This document shows positions 1 to 6,126 of a stretch of 8,180 nt of DNA, piece by piece. Positions within the stretch are counted from its first letter, which is position 1. Every line of letters starts with the position of its first letter. This DNA is from JBNLBT01 sp050303435 (GTDB taxonomy: Bacteria > Pseudomonadota > Gammaproteobacteria > Xanthomonadales > Marinicellaceae): positions 1 to 8,180 of the forward strand of contig JBNLBT010000135.1 in assembly GCA_050303435.1 (NCBI GenBank), in the 5' to 3' direction. The translations under genes were made by a program, and so were the position numbers. The notes beneath the pieces are model-generated. The model saw nothing but the letters and a program-made list of their open reading frames with translations. It was not told where the DNA came from and did no database searches.

Positions 1-716
1 TTCAGGGTGGCTTCAATCTGCTGAGTGTCTGTGGTGGCGTCGGTCATCTGTTCAACGCTGGCCAGGTCGCTGACCTTGACGTCCAGCTCGGTTTCAAGAA
101 ATTCCGCCGCCGAATGCACGGTCTCCAGCAGGGCGTCCTGACGCGCGTTTTTCTGTGCATCCAGACACACGTTGTTGGTTTCCGCAAACGCACGGAAAAT
201 CTGCGCAATCTCTTCCAGCGGCAAGCACACGATGGCCGCGTTTTCACCGCCAATTTCTTCCCGACAATACCATTTGGCCGCCGCCAGCACTTCTTCGGCC
301 AGGGTTTTGGCAATCAGGTTTGAGTACACCACCGCGTAGGTGGACCCTTCACAAATGCTCGGGCTGACATCAATGGGTTCAATTTCGATCTCGGCGTCTT
401 CATCTTTGACCAACGTGGATTGCATGTGGGCGAGCAGGCGGCTGTAGCGCTGGTTCAAGGATTGCAACTGCGCATGGCTCAATGCCAGTCGGCGGAATTG
501 TTCCAGTTGCGCGTCTGCCAGCGTGGACAGTTGTGGCGGTGCCAGGCCGGTGCCGGTTGCGAACACACCGTGTGGTTGCAACTGCGTGAGCACCGCCCGC
601 TGTTGCTGTTCCAGTGTATGTAAATCGTGTCGATATTGCGCCAGATCATCGGCGTGTGCAAACCCGCCGGCCAACACCAGTGCTGCGGCGATGCAACGAT
701 TGAGTGCTCCCCACAT
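1..716 (-). CDS. Exported helix-rich protein of unknown function (3' end cut off by window edge)
   Basis: This frame is open from an ATG at 716 to the window edge, giving 238 codons with no stop, so the C-terminus lies outside. An AGGAG site at 724-728 sits 7 nt before the ATG. Residues 1-22 form a signal peptide (LNR, then a hydrophobic stretch rich in Ala, Leu and Val, then AHA before DD), so the product should be exported to the periplasm. Residues 25-105 are rich in Gln, Leu and Ala with heptad-like spacing and look helical, possibly coiled coil. An acidic linker (about 104-116) leads to a second helical part with four cysteines at 122, 151, 164 and 184, which could form two disulfides. 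Residues 190-238 are again helical and acidic. I do not recognise the family. Its upstream neighbour diverges and shares the 271-bp gap, with no obvious functional link. The reading frame is well supported; the function is unknown. Confidence 0.8.
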   Translation of the reverse strand, partial: MWGALNRCIAAALVLAGGFAHADDLAQYRHDLHTLEQQQRAVLTQLQPHGVFATGTGLAPPQLSTLADAQLEQFRRLALSHAQLQSLNQRYSRLLAHMQSTLVKDEDAEIEIEPIDVSPSICEGSTYAVVYSNLIAKTLAEEVLAAAKWYCREEIGGENAAIVCLPLEEIAQIFRAFAETNNVCLDAQKNARQDALLETVHSAAEFLETELDVKVSDLASVEQMTDATTDTQQIEATL

Positions 717-723
717 CTCAAGA

Positions 724-746
724 CTCCTGACACCCGTTGCGGTGTC
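724..746 (-). promoter_or_regulatory. Leader hairpin abutting the Shine-Dalgarno site
   Basis: On the minus strand GACACC (746-741) pairs perfectly with GGTGTC (734-729) around a 6-nt loop. The very next bases are the AGGAG ribosome site (728-724). A stem stacked against the ribosome site could affect translation of the 716-to-1 gene or protect the transcript. The pairing is seen directly; the regulatory role is inferred. Confidence 0.35.
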
Positions 747-794
747 GTCACTTTCGTACGTTCAGAACCTTTAACCCCCCTAAATATGCCATCA

Positions 795-803
795 ACTATA
801 GCA
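795..803 (-). promoter_or_regulatory. Candidate extended -10 promoter for the 716-to-1 gene
   Basis: On the minus strand the bases read TGCTATAGT, an extended -10 (TG, one base, then a hexamer matching TATAAT at five of six). No convincing -35 lies 16-18 bp upstream, which extended -10 promoters can tolerate. Transcription would start near 788 and give a leader of about 70 nt containing the hairpin at 729-746. Confidence 0.35.
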
Positions 804-870
804 CATTGCCACAAACCAGAGGCCCGATTGCGGGAAATTTGTGCCCGCCAGACTCCGAAATGCGGCACAA

Positions 871-902
871 TGGACATGACCACAGCGCGCAGGTCATGTT
901 CA
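871..902. repeat. 11-bp inverted repeat in the divergent intergenic region
   Basis: TGGACATGACC (871-881) and GGTCATGTTCA (892-902) are inverted copies with one G-T wobble, around a 10-bp GC-rich centre. No T-run follows on either strand, so it is not an intrinsic terminator. Its place between two divergent genes fits an operator, or a structured leader for the 988 gene. It lies about 86 bp before the 988 start and about 70 bp behind the minus-strand -10 candidate. Confidence 0.45.
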
Positions 903-987
903 GGGCTGGTATTGACGCTCAGAGTCAAACCGCCGCTGCGGCAGTGATTTGCACACGTGAAGGCTTGTTTTACTGGAGGACATATTC

Positions 988-1587
988 ATGCGATTCATAT
1001 CGCGCCTTACAACCGGCTTTCTGACGTTACTTGTGACGGCGGCCCACTGTGAAACCGAAAACAGTCAGCACCTGGTGTTTATCGGAGAGAAAATCGAGGC
1101 GCGCCACATGGAGCGTCAGCCCGATGAAGAAGGCATAATCGTCGTCAGTTTGCACCGTGAATACCGGCTCAGATATAAAATAACAAAACTGCTTCGGGGG
1201 CATCACAACGGCGATGTCATCGAATTCACTGCTTTTGATCACTGGGGTGTCCCGCCGTTCACGCAATACCGTCGAGTGCTTTTTTACATCACACGTCTGG
1301 ACGGTGAATACTACATTGAACCCAATCAGTACACGCCGGTGTACAAAAGCACCAATGGACGCTGGGCTGTGCCGATGTGGAATGTGCAGCGCAATTTCCT
1401 ATACTCTGAAAACAAACAACTCAAACCCGAACGCATCACTTTCATCCTGCCGGTGAATTTTGATGTTTCATTTCTGAGTCAAGAGTTGATTGAAAAATAT
1501 TATCCGGCACCGCTCTTCCGCATCCGCAATAACCGGGCCATCGCATTGTATGGCCTGTATGTGGACGATTTGTTTCATTTGGACTGA
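988..1587 (+). CDS. Exported protein of unknown function, 199 aa
   Basis: The ATG at 988 follows a strong GGAGGA site (975-980) with 7 nt spacing. Residues 1-21 look like a signal peptide: MRFISR, then a hydrophobic core, then TAAHC. The residue before Cys21 is His, so it is not a lipobox and a soluble periplasmic or secreted product is likely. Cys21 is the only cysteine. The rest looks like a compact beta-rich domain with many aromatic residues. Around residues 60-110 it alternates charged and hydrophobic residues (YRLRYKITKLLRG, then DHWGVPPF, then RRVLFYI), a strand-turn-strand pattern. I do not recognise the family and assign no function. The gene stands alone, diverging from the 716-to-1 gene and converging on the SDR gene, with a stem-loop after it. 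No good -35/-10 pair was found upstream. Confidence 0.82.
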   Translation: MRFISRLTTGFLTLLVTAAHCETENSQHLVFIGEKIEARHMERQPDEEGIIVVSLHREYRLRYKITKLLRGHHNGDVIEFTAFDHWGVPPFTQYRRVLFYITRLDGEYYIEPNQYTPVYKSTNGRWAVPMWNVQRNFLYSENKQLKPERITFILPVNFDVSFLSQELIEKYYPAPLFRIRNNRAIALYGLYVDDLFHLD

Positions 1588-1664
1588 AGGCCGGAAGCCG
1601 TAAGGAGATTTATTGCATTCTAGGCTGGCTGGGAAGAACGGTCTGAAAACCATCAATTCATTGT

Positions 1665-1701
1665 TTGGCCCGGGCACGGCATTGCACCGCCGTCGGGCCA
1701 A
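1665..1701. terminator. Stem-loop between convergent genes, probable terminator
   Basis: TTGGCCCG (1665-1672) pairs with CGGGCCAA (1694-1701). Inside it ACGGC (1676-1680) pairs with GCCGT (1689-1693), leaving a 3-nt bulge and an 8-nt loop. It lies 78 bp after the 988-1587 stop and 16 bp past the end of the minus-strand SDR gene, so it could serve both. The following bases on the plus strand are only moderately T-rich (TCTCATTATT), and the minus-strand side has no T-run, so termination may be imperfect. Confidence 0.55.
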
Positions 1702-1716
1702 TCTCATTATTAAAAT

Positions 1717-2469
1717 TCACACCTGCGCCAGGCCGCCGTCGACAAAGAATTCGGTGCCGTTGACGTAGCTTGCGTCATTGGAGGCCAGGAACACCGCCGC
1801 TTTGGCGATTTCATCCGCATCGCCGACCCGGCCCAGCGGCACCTGGCCGGCGAAGTAATCGAGCAGGCCTTGTTGGGCCGCAGCGTCCGGGCCGGCCAGA
1901 TCCACCAGCCCCGGGGTTTTGATCGGACCGGGGCTCAAGGTGTTCACGCGGATGCCGCGCCCCTGCAGGTCCAGCGCCCAGCTGCGGGTGAAATTGCGCA
2001 CCGCGGCTTTGCTGGCGCTGTACACACTGAAGGCCGCCGTGCCTTTCACCGAAGTGGTGGAGCCGGCGAGTATGACCGACGCGCCGTCGCTCAGCAGCGG
2101 CAGCGCCTTTTGCACCGTGAACAACACGCCTTTGACGTTGCTGTTGAAGGTGTGTTCATACTGTTCTTCGGTGATTTCGCCCAACGGCAGCATGGTGCCG
2201 CCGCCGGCGTTGACGTACAACACGTCCAGGTGGCCCTGGTCTTGTTGAATGGTGGCAAAGACGCGGTCCAGGTCCTGAAGATTGCCCGAATCGGCCTGAA
2301 TGCCGACGACATTTGTGCCTATGGCTTTGACGGCAGCGTCGAGAGCCGCCTGGCGGCGTCCGGTGATGTACACAAAGGCGCCTTCGTCGACAAACCGCTG
2401 CGCGGATGCCAGGCCGATGCCCGATGTGGCGCCCGTCACCAGGGCGATTTTATTGTTCAGTTTTTTCAT
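1717..2469 (-). CDS. Classical short-chain dehydrogenase/reductase (SDR family), probably NADP(H)-dependent
   Basis: This 250-aa protein has the full classical SDR pattern. The cofactor motif TGATSGIG is at residues 12-19, a VNAG motif at 86-89, and the catalytic tetrad is Asn111, Ser137, Tyr150 and Lys154 (YSASK). A PGPIKTPG segment follows the active site at 180-187, and the C-terminus ends in a DGG motif. GRR at 37-39, after the second strand, usually marks preference for NADP(H) over NAD(H). Length and motif order match soluble cytoplasmic alcohol or ketone oxidoreductases; the substrate cannot be read from sequence. The ATG at 2469 is preceded by GAGGAGA (2477-2483). It lies 85 bp after the pirin gene in the same direction. 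A possible weak internal -10 (TATTAT, 2496-2491) could give it its own transcript. Co-regulation with azoR and pirin is inferred. Confidence 0.93.
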   Translation of the reverse strand: MKKLNNKIALVTGATSGIGLASAQRFVDEGAFVYITGRRQAALDAAVKAIGTNVVGIQADSGNLQDLDRVFATIQQDQGHLDVLYVNAGGGTMLPLGEITEEQYEHTFNSNVKGVLFTVQKALPLLSDGASVILAGSTTSVKGTAAFSVYSASKAAVRNFTRSWALDLQGRGIRVNTLSPGPIKTPGLVDLAGPDAAAQQGLLDYFAGQVPLGRVGDADEIAKAAVFLASNDASYVNGTEFFVDGGLAQV

Positions 2470-2554
2470 GGTTGTATCTCCTCAAGTTAAATAATAGTGT
2501 TTAAAAATATGTGTTCGATGCGCTGTGCCCATTGAGCCTGTGCTGCTGCTGTGC

Positions 2555-3256
2555 TCAGGCCGGCACATCAATCAGAATGACTTCGGCCGCGCTCAGCGCC
2601 TTGATCGTCACGTTGTCCAGGTCGGTGATTTCCACGCCGTCGCCTTGCTTGACGCGCTGGCCCTGAATCTCAATGTCGCCTTGTGAAATCAGTACATAGG
2701 CCTGATCGCGGATCGGCTGCGACAGTTCTTGCCCCGCCTGCAGGCGTCCGCCGGCAATGGACGCGTCCTGATGGATGTACAGCGCGCCCCGGCCTTGGTC
2801 CTCGGCGCGTCCGGACACCAGCAACGGCAGTTGATCCGTGGCCTGTCGGTCGGCAAACATCGCCATGTCCCAGCACGGTTTCACGCCGTGGACTTTCGGG
2901 TAAATCCAGATTTGATACAGCGTGGTTTCCTCGCTCTCCAGATTGAATTCAGAGTGGTATATGCCGGTGCCGGCGCTCATCACCTGCACGTTGCCGGCCG
3001 CGGTGCGGCCAGAATGGCCTCTCGAATCGCGGTGCGTGATCGCACCGGAGCGCACAAAGGTGATGATTTCCATGTCGCGGTGCGGGTGCATGTCAAAGCC
3101 CGCGCCGGCCTGCACCGTGTCGTCGTTGATCACGCGCAATTGGCCGAAGCGAACGCGTTGATCGTTGCGGTAATTGGCAAAGCTGAAATGGTGCCGTGCC
3201 TTGAGCCAGCCGTGGTCGGCCTGGCCGAGGGTTTCATAGGGATGGACTGCAATCAT
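2555..3256 (-). CDS. Pirin family bicupin protein (YhaK/quercetinase-like)
   Basis: This 233-aa protein is a pirin-type double cupin of usual length for bacterial YhaK-like members. The metal site is complete: His57 and His59 in HPHRDME, then His101 and Glu103 in GTGIYHSEF, matching the His/His/His/Glu set of the family. The N-terminal cupin spans about residues 5-125 and the metal-free C-terminal one about 140-233. Family members bind Fe or another divalent metal in the cytoplasm; some have quercetin 2,3-dioxygenase activity and others act as redox-sensitive regulators. Which applies here is unknown. The ATG at 3256 follows AAGGAGA at the end of azoR. The gap to azoR is only 12 nt, so the two are almost certainly cotranscribed. 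That pairing supports a role in handling quinones, flavonoids or redox stress. Confidence 0.93.
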   Translation of the reverse strand: MIAVHPYETLGQADHGWLKARHHFSFANYRNDQRVRFGQLRVINDDTVQAGAGFDMHPHRDMEIITFVRSGAITHRDSRGHSGRTAAGNVQVMSAGTGIYHSEFNLESEETTLYQIWIYPKVHGVKPCWDMAMFADRQATDQLPLLVSGRAEDQGRGALYIHQDASIAGGRLQAGQELSQPIRDQAYVLISQGDIEIQGQRVKQGDGVEITDLDNVTIKALSAAEVILIDVPA

Positions 3257-3268
3257 GGGGATTCTCCT

Positions 3269-3841
3269 TCAGTGCAGGGCCGGAATGGCGGATTGCGCAT
3301 TGGCCACGGCCGCGGCCGCGGTTTCGGGGTTGATGTTGACGCCCTCGGCGCGGATGATTTCAACGTCATCTGCATCGATGCCAAGGAATGCAAACACATT
3401 TTTCAGATAGCTTTCCTGGTGGTCCATAAAGGACATCTCACCGCTGTAAATGCCGCCGCGCGTTGACACAATGGCGACCTTTTTACCGCTGGCCAGGCCT
3501 TCCGGGCCGTTCTCGGTGTAGCGAAAGGTTTTACCGGCCACGGCGATGCGATCGACCCAGGCCTTAAGTTGCGCCGGAATGCTGAAGTTGTACATCGGTG
3601 CGCCGATCACCAGCACATCGGCCGCAAGAAAGTCGTTGAGTACGCGCGCGCCGGTTTCCTGTTCCTGCGCATCCGAGAAGGAAGCGCCGGACAGATAGGC
3701 GATGGGGTTGGATTCAAGGTCGTAGTGCGTGACCTCAAGGTTGGGTTCCAGCGTTTGATAGTGTTCAACCACTTGCGCCGTCAAGCGGCGTGAAAGCGAT
3801 TGTTTGTTCAGAATGCTGGAATCGATGTGCAACAGTTTCAT
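3269..3841 (-). CDS. azoR: FMN-dependent NADH:quinone oxidoreductase / azoreductase
   Basis: This 190-aa flavodoxin-fold protein matches AzoR. Such enzymes use NAD(P)H and FMN to reduce quinones by two electrons, and aromatic azo bonds, in the cytoplasm. Visible features are the FMN phosphate loop (HIDSSILNKQSLSR, residues 5-18, with Ser9, Ser15 and Ser17), the flavin motif GAPMYNFSIP (80-89), the following LKAWVDR helix, the GKTFRYTENGPEGL segment (103-116) and the STRGG loop (126-130). The frame extends 12 codons further upstream. The ATG at 3841 was chosen because AGGAG lies 8 nt before it and the family starts with a strand like MKLLHIDSS. It heads a minus-strand set with pirin (12 nt gap) and SDR. 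It diverges from a LysR regulator, the usual arrangement for an electrophile- or quinone-induced reductase. Confidence 0.93.
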   Translation of the reverse strand: MKLLHIDSSILNKQSLSRRLTAQVVEHYQTLEPNLEVTHYDLESNPIAYLSGASFSDAQEQETGARVLNDFLAADVLVIGAPMYNFSIPAQLKAWVDRIAVAGKTFRYTENGPEGLASGKKVAIVSTRGGIYSGEMSFMDHQESYLKNVFAFLGIDADDVEIIRAEGVNINPETAAAAVANAQSAIPALH

Positions 3842-3876
3842 GGTGTTTCTCCTGCCTGTGATGTTTGAATGCAACA

Positions 3877-3905
3877 AGTATATTTTGGTTACGATGAATT
3901 GATAA
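3877..3905 (-). promoter_or_regulatory. Candidate sigma-70 promoter of azoR-pirin(-SDR)
   Basis: On the minus strand TTATCA (3905-3900, four of six matches to TTGACA) is followed after exactly 17 bp by TATACT (3882-3877, five of six matches to TATAAT). Transcription would start near 3870, leaving a leader of about 30 nt with the AGGAG site before the 3841 ATG. The region is AT-rich compared with the flanking genes. Confidence 0.55.
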
Positions 3906-3915
3906 TATAGATAAA

Positions 3916-3934
3916 TGGAAAATGATTGATTCCA
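3916..3934. promoter_or_regulatory. Candidate LysR operator: TGGAA-N9-TTCCA dyad
   Basis: TGGAA (3916-3920) and TTCCA (3930-3934) form a perfect interrupted dyad. Its centre lies about 55 bp upstream of the predicted azoR start point, within the range where LysR-type proteins usually bind their recognition site. It also lies just before the lysR-type gene, so one site could serve activation and autoregulation. Dyads of this length also arise by chance in AT-rich DNA. Confidence 0.35.
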
Positions 3935-3943
3935 AATAGATGC

Positions 3944-3953
3944 TAATGCATTA
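3944..3953. promoter_or_regulatory. 10-bp perfect palindrome before the lysR-type start
   Basis: TAATGCATTA is a perfect palindrome ending 10 bp before the ATG at 3964. A protein bound here would block translation or early transcription of the regulator gene, so an autoregulatory role is possible. It is short and may be chance. Confidence 0.25.
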
Positions 3954-3963
3954 CAATGGGCGC

Positions 3964-4863
3964 ATGGATTACCTCTCGCGCATCGGTGTGTTTCTGGAAG
4001 TGGCCCGGCATGAAAGCTTCGCCGGCGCGGCGCGTGCGCTCGGCATCACCGGCTCGGCCGTGTCCAAGCAGGTGCAGAATCTGGAACATGAATTGAAAGT
4101 CAAATTGTTTAACCGCACCACCCGCAACGTCGCGCTGACCGAAGAGGGCGCGCTGTTTTTTGAGCGCACCCGCCACGCGCTGGACGACATCGCCGAAGCC
4201 CGGGAACAGCTGAACGACCTGGCGGTCAAACCGCGCGGCGCCATCCGCATCAGCGTACCCACCGCGTTCGGCCAGTCGCACCTGAAAACCCCGCTGGCTG
4301 AATTTGCCAAAAAATATCAAGAAGTCACTTTAGACATCTCCTTCGACGACCGCGTGATCAACATCGTCGAGGAAGGCTTCGATATTGCCATCCGCATCGG
4401 CACCCTGCAGGATTCCAGCCTGATCGCGCGCAAACTGATCGACGCCCCGGTGTGCGTTTGCGCCAGCCCCGAATACCTGCAAACACACGGCACCCCGCAA
4501 ACCCCCGAAGATCTGGCCACGCACTGCGTGGTGGCCTACACGCGCAACAAAGGCACGCACGAATGGCGCTACAAAGACATGCAGACGGGCGCAGAAGGCG
4601 TGGTGCCGTTGAACAGCCGCCTGAAAGCCGACAACGCCGAGATGATGCTGGAAGCCAGCCTGCAGGGCCTGGGCATTGTTATCATGCCGATTTTCTACCT
4701 CAAACCACACCTCGACAGCGGCCAACTGGTCGAACTGATGCCCCACCACCATTCCTGGCCACAAAGAAACGTCTACGCCCTGTTCCAGCCCAACCGCTAC
4801 CTGTCAACCCGCCTGCGCCTGCTGATCGAGCATTTGCACGGGTATTGTCAGGGGATTTTGTGA
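3964..4863 (+). CDS. LysR-type transcriptional regulator, CrgA-like group
   Basis: This 299-aa protein has a typical LysR layout. The winged helix-turn-helix is at about residues 4-62 (ESFAGAARALGITGSAVSKQ, then LEHELKVKLFNR), a linker helix at about 63-88, and a periplasmic-binding-protein-like effector domain at about 90-290. The segment RGAIRISVPTAFGQ and the later EGFDIAIRIG and DSSLIARKL are typical of the group whose effector domain resembles CrgA. The frame could begin at 3940, but the ATG at 3964 gives the family's usual start (MDYLSRIGVFLEVA). Neither start has a good Shine-Dalgarno site, so translation is probably weak. It is divergent from azoR, 122 bp away, which makes azoR-pirin-SDR its probable target. 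The inducer is unknown; quinones or related electrophiles are the likely guess. The next 190 bp to the toxin gene hold no clear gene. Confidence 0.93.
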   Translation: MDYLSRIGVFLEVARHESFAGAARALGITGSAVSKQVQNLEHELKVKLFNRTTRNVALTEEGALFFERTRHALDDIAEAREQLNDLAVKPRGAIRISVPTAFGQSHLKTPLAEFAKKYQEVTLDISFDDRVINIVEEGFDIAIRIGTLQDSSLIARKLIDAPVCVCASPEYLQTHGTPQTPEDLATHCVVAYTRNKGTHEWRYKDMQTGAEGVVPLNSRLKADNAEMMLEASLQGLGIVIMPIFYLKPHLDSGQLVELMPHHHSWPQRNVYALFQPNRYLSTRLRLLIEHLHGYCQGIL

Positions 4864-5046
4864 CAGTTGGTGATCTAAACCCAATCATTCTGACAAAGGT
4901 CGACTTGAGTTCAGTGCAAGTGAATATCAAAAACTGAATTTGCTTGGTGTGTTGTGGTGGGTTGATCCCTTTGTTTTGCTTGTTCAGAGATTTTGAATTG
5001 AAAATTGCCTTTTCACCGAACGACCCATGTCTGTCCCGGCTGATAT

Positions 5047-5065
5047 TTTGCTGTCATTCAGCAAA
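5047..5065. repeat. Perfect hairpin spanning the stop codon of the acetyltransferase gene
   Basis: TTTGCTG (5047-5053) and CAGCAAA (5059-5065) are perfect inverted copies around a 5-nt loop that contains the TGA stop (5054-5056) of the GNAT gene. There is no T-run after it on the minus strand, so it is at best a weak terminator or a 3'-end stabiliser. Confidence 0.35.
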
Positions 5066-5584
5066 GAGCTTTTCCACTGTGGCCATGGGCAAATACAGGC
5101 GAATGCGTGCATGGTGTCTGTGCAGAACTTGAAATCCGTATTGTGTATAAAATTTCTGTACACCCTCATCCAATGCATCCACGACCACCGCATAGGCCGG
5201 CAGGTGCGCATGGATTTGCTGGCACTGCCGCAAAGCACTGATCAGTGCGATTTTGCCCATTCCTTTGCCCTGCACATCTGTGTGCACTGCCAGTTGGGCG
5301 ATGAGCAGAACCGGGATGGGGTAGTGGGGCAACTTTTTTAATTGATCTTTGGGCAGAGTTTCTCTTTTGATCTGGGTGGAACTGAGTGTGTACCAGGCAC
5401 AAATTCTGGCTTTCCCGGTGCGGGCCTGCTTTTCCGGCAAAACCATGGTCTTGCTGATGCCCGCGGCTCTGTGGCGCGTGGCATACTGCCGGATAAAGGT
5501 GTTCAACTCAGGCCTGCCGCAGTCAAACTCGGCTCTGTCGTGCAGGTTTTTATGCAGTTCAACGAATGCGGTTTCAGGTGTCAC
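5054..5584 (-). CDS. GNAT acetyltransferase, probable TacT-type toxin
   Basis: This 176-aa protein has the hallmarks of GNAT toxins paired with DUF1778 antitoxins. These are an early FDCG motif (residues 20-23) followed by LNTFIRQYA, an AWYTLSS strand (63-69), the core IPVLLIAQLAV (90-100), the acetyl-CoA loop QGKGMG (105-110), and FYTQYGF (145-151), whose Tyr146 matches the catalytic tyrosine of this family. Characterised members such as TacT and AtaT acetylate the amino group of charged tRNAs and stop translation; that this one does so is inferred. The start is GTG at 5584, overlapping the antitoxin TGA as GTGA. An in-frame stop lies just upstream, and no good ribosome site is present, so translation is probably coupled to the antitoxin. 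The toxin-second order is standard for this family. All key motifs are present, so it looks intact. Confidence 0.88.
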   Translation of the reverse strand: MTPETAFVELHKNLHDRAEFDCGRPELNTFIRQYATRHRAAGISKTMVLPEKQARTGKARICAWYTLSSTQIKRETLPKDQLKKLPHYPIPVLLIAQLAVHTDVQGKGMGKIALISALRQCQQIHAHLPAYAVVVDALDEGVQKFYTQYGFQVLHRHHARIRLYLPMATVEKLFAE

Positions 5585-5850
5585 TTAATGCCGCGTTCAT
5601 GCGCAAAATCCTTGGCCTCACGCAATTTTTTATTCGGCGCTTCGGCCGCCTCGCAAGCCCGCATGAAGCGGTCAAACACATCGTCCTCCACCACCAACGA
5701 TTCATGCGCCTGAATCACCCGACGGGCATCCTGCTCGATCAGACGCACGATGTACTCGGTCAAGCTCTTCGTGCCCTGCAAAGCCGCCGCTTTCTCAGCC
5801 GCCGCCTTGATCTCGTCATCAATGCGCATATCAATTCTGGCCGTGGTCAT
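5581..5850 (-). CDS. DUF1778 ribbon-helix-helix antitoxin (TacA-type)
   Basis: This 89-aa protein matches the DUF1778 antitoxins. Residues 3-9 (TARIDMR) form the DNA-binding strand of a ribbon-helix-helix fold. They are followed by helices at about 12-25 (EIKAAAEKAAALQG) and 28-45 (KSLTEYIVRLI and on). The C-terminal part (VVEDDVFDRFMRACEAA, then APNKKLREAK) resembles the segment that wraps and neutralises the acetyltransferase. The ATG at 5850 was chosen for the match to family N-termini. A longer reading from a TTG at 5871 is possible but less likely. A GAGA stretch before the ATG is the only ribosome-site candidate. It is the first gene of the pair, overlaps the toxin by 4 bp, and probably represses its own promoter together with the toxin. 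Confidence 0.88.
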   Translation of the reverse strand: MTTARIDMRIDDEIKAAAEKAAALQGTKSLTEYIVRLIEQDARRVIQAHESLVVEDDVFDRFMRACEAAEAPNKKLREAKDFAHERGIK

Positions 5851-5886
5851 AGAAGTCTCTTTCAGTAACAAATTCCACCGACTTTC

Positions 5887-5915
5887 ATGATATCAGATGG
5901 TGTGGAGGTTGTACA
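5887..5915 (-). promoter_or_regulatory. Candidate promoter of the toxin-antitoxin pair
   Basis: On the minus strand TGTACA (5915-5910, four of six matches to TTGACA) is followed after 17 bp by TATCAT (5892-5887, five of six matches to TATAAT). Transcription would start near 5880, about 30 nt before the antitoxin ATG. A TGATATCA palindrome (5888-5895) overlaps the -10 and could be an operator. Confidence 0.5.
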
Positions 5916-5930
5916 GCAATGTTCCGTACA
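5910..5930. repeat. Inverted repeat over the -35 of the toxin-antitoxin promoter
   Basis: TGTAC (5910-5914) and GTACA (5926-5930) are inverted copies 11 bp apart. The first overlaps the candidate -35, so binding here would repress. Ribbon-helix-helix antitoxins commonly bind short repeated or inverted sites over their own promoter. Confidence 0.35.
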
Positions 5931-5949
5931 TATGGCGATGTCAACAGTG

Positions 5950-5975
5950 CCAGGCTTAAGGCTGACATTGCCTGG
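5950..5975. repeat. 6-bp inverted repeat in the gap before the paralogue cluster
   Basis: CCAGGC (5950-5955) and GCCTGG (5970-5975) pair around a 14-nt loop. A T6 run lies at 5992-5997 on the plus strand, 16 nt further on, too far for a classic terminator. On the minus strand, where it could end transcripts of the 6127-8082 genes, no T-run follows. Apart from this and the promoter sites, the 5851-6126 gap shows nothing recognisable. Confidence 0.25.
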
Positions 5976-6126
5976 ACCTGGGAGAATCGGCTTTTTTAAA
6001 ATCATGACCCGAATTGCAATGTTCTTTCACCCACATTCAAATAGGAGACCAAATTTTCTTTGTCGGAAGGACTGGGCTCAAAGGTCGGATGCAAGCCGAA
6101 TGCTCTTATCTTATCAATGGATCAAT

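Noticed and set aside
479..928. Minus-strand open frame of 149 codons overlapping the 716-to-1 gene
   Set aside because: Its protein is rich in Trp, His, Arg and Cys with no pattern. The overlapping frame has a ribosome site and a signal peptide.
912..940. TTGACG at 912-917 as a -35 for the 988 gene
   Set aside because: No acceptable -10 hexamer lies 16-18 bp downstream; that stretch is GC-rich.
988..1060. Lipoprotein signal in the 988-1587 product (Cys21 after a hydrophobic core)
   Set aside because: The residue before the Cys is His, which does not fit a lipobox.
2729..3466. Long plus-strand open frame of 245 codons opposite pirin and azoR
   Set aside because: It lies antisense to two clearly recognised genes, and its length follows from GC-rich codon use on the other strand.
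4944..5132. Plus-strand open frame in the LysR-toxin gap
   Set aside because: No ribosome site, it runs into the opposite-strand toxin gene, and it has no family features. The weak GGG/CCC hairpin near 4968-4978 is too short to call a terminator.
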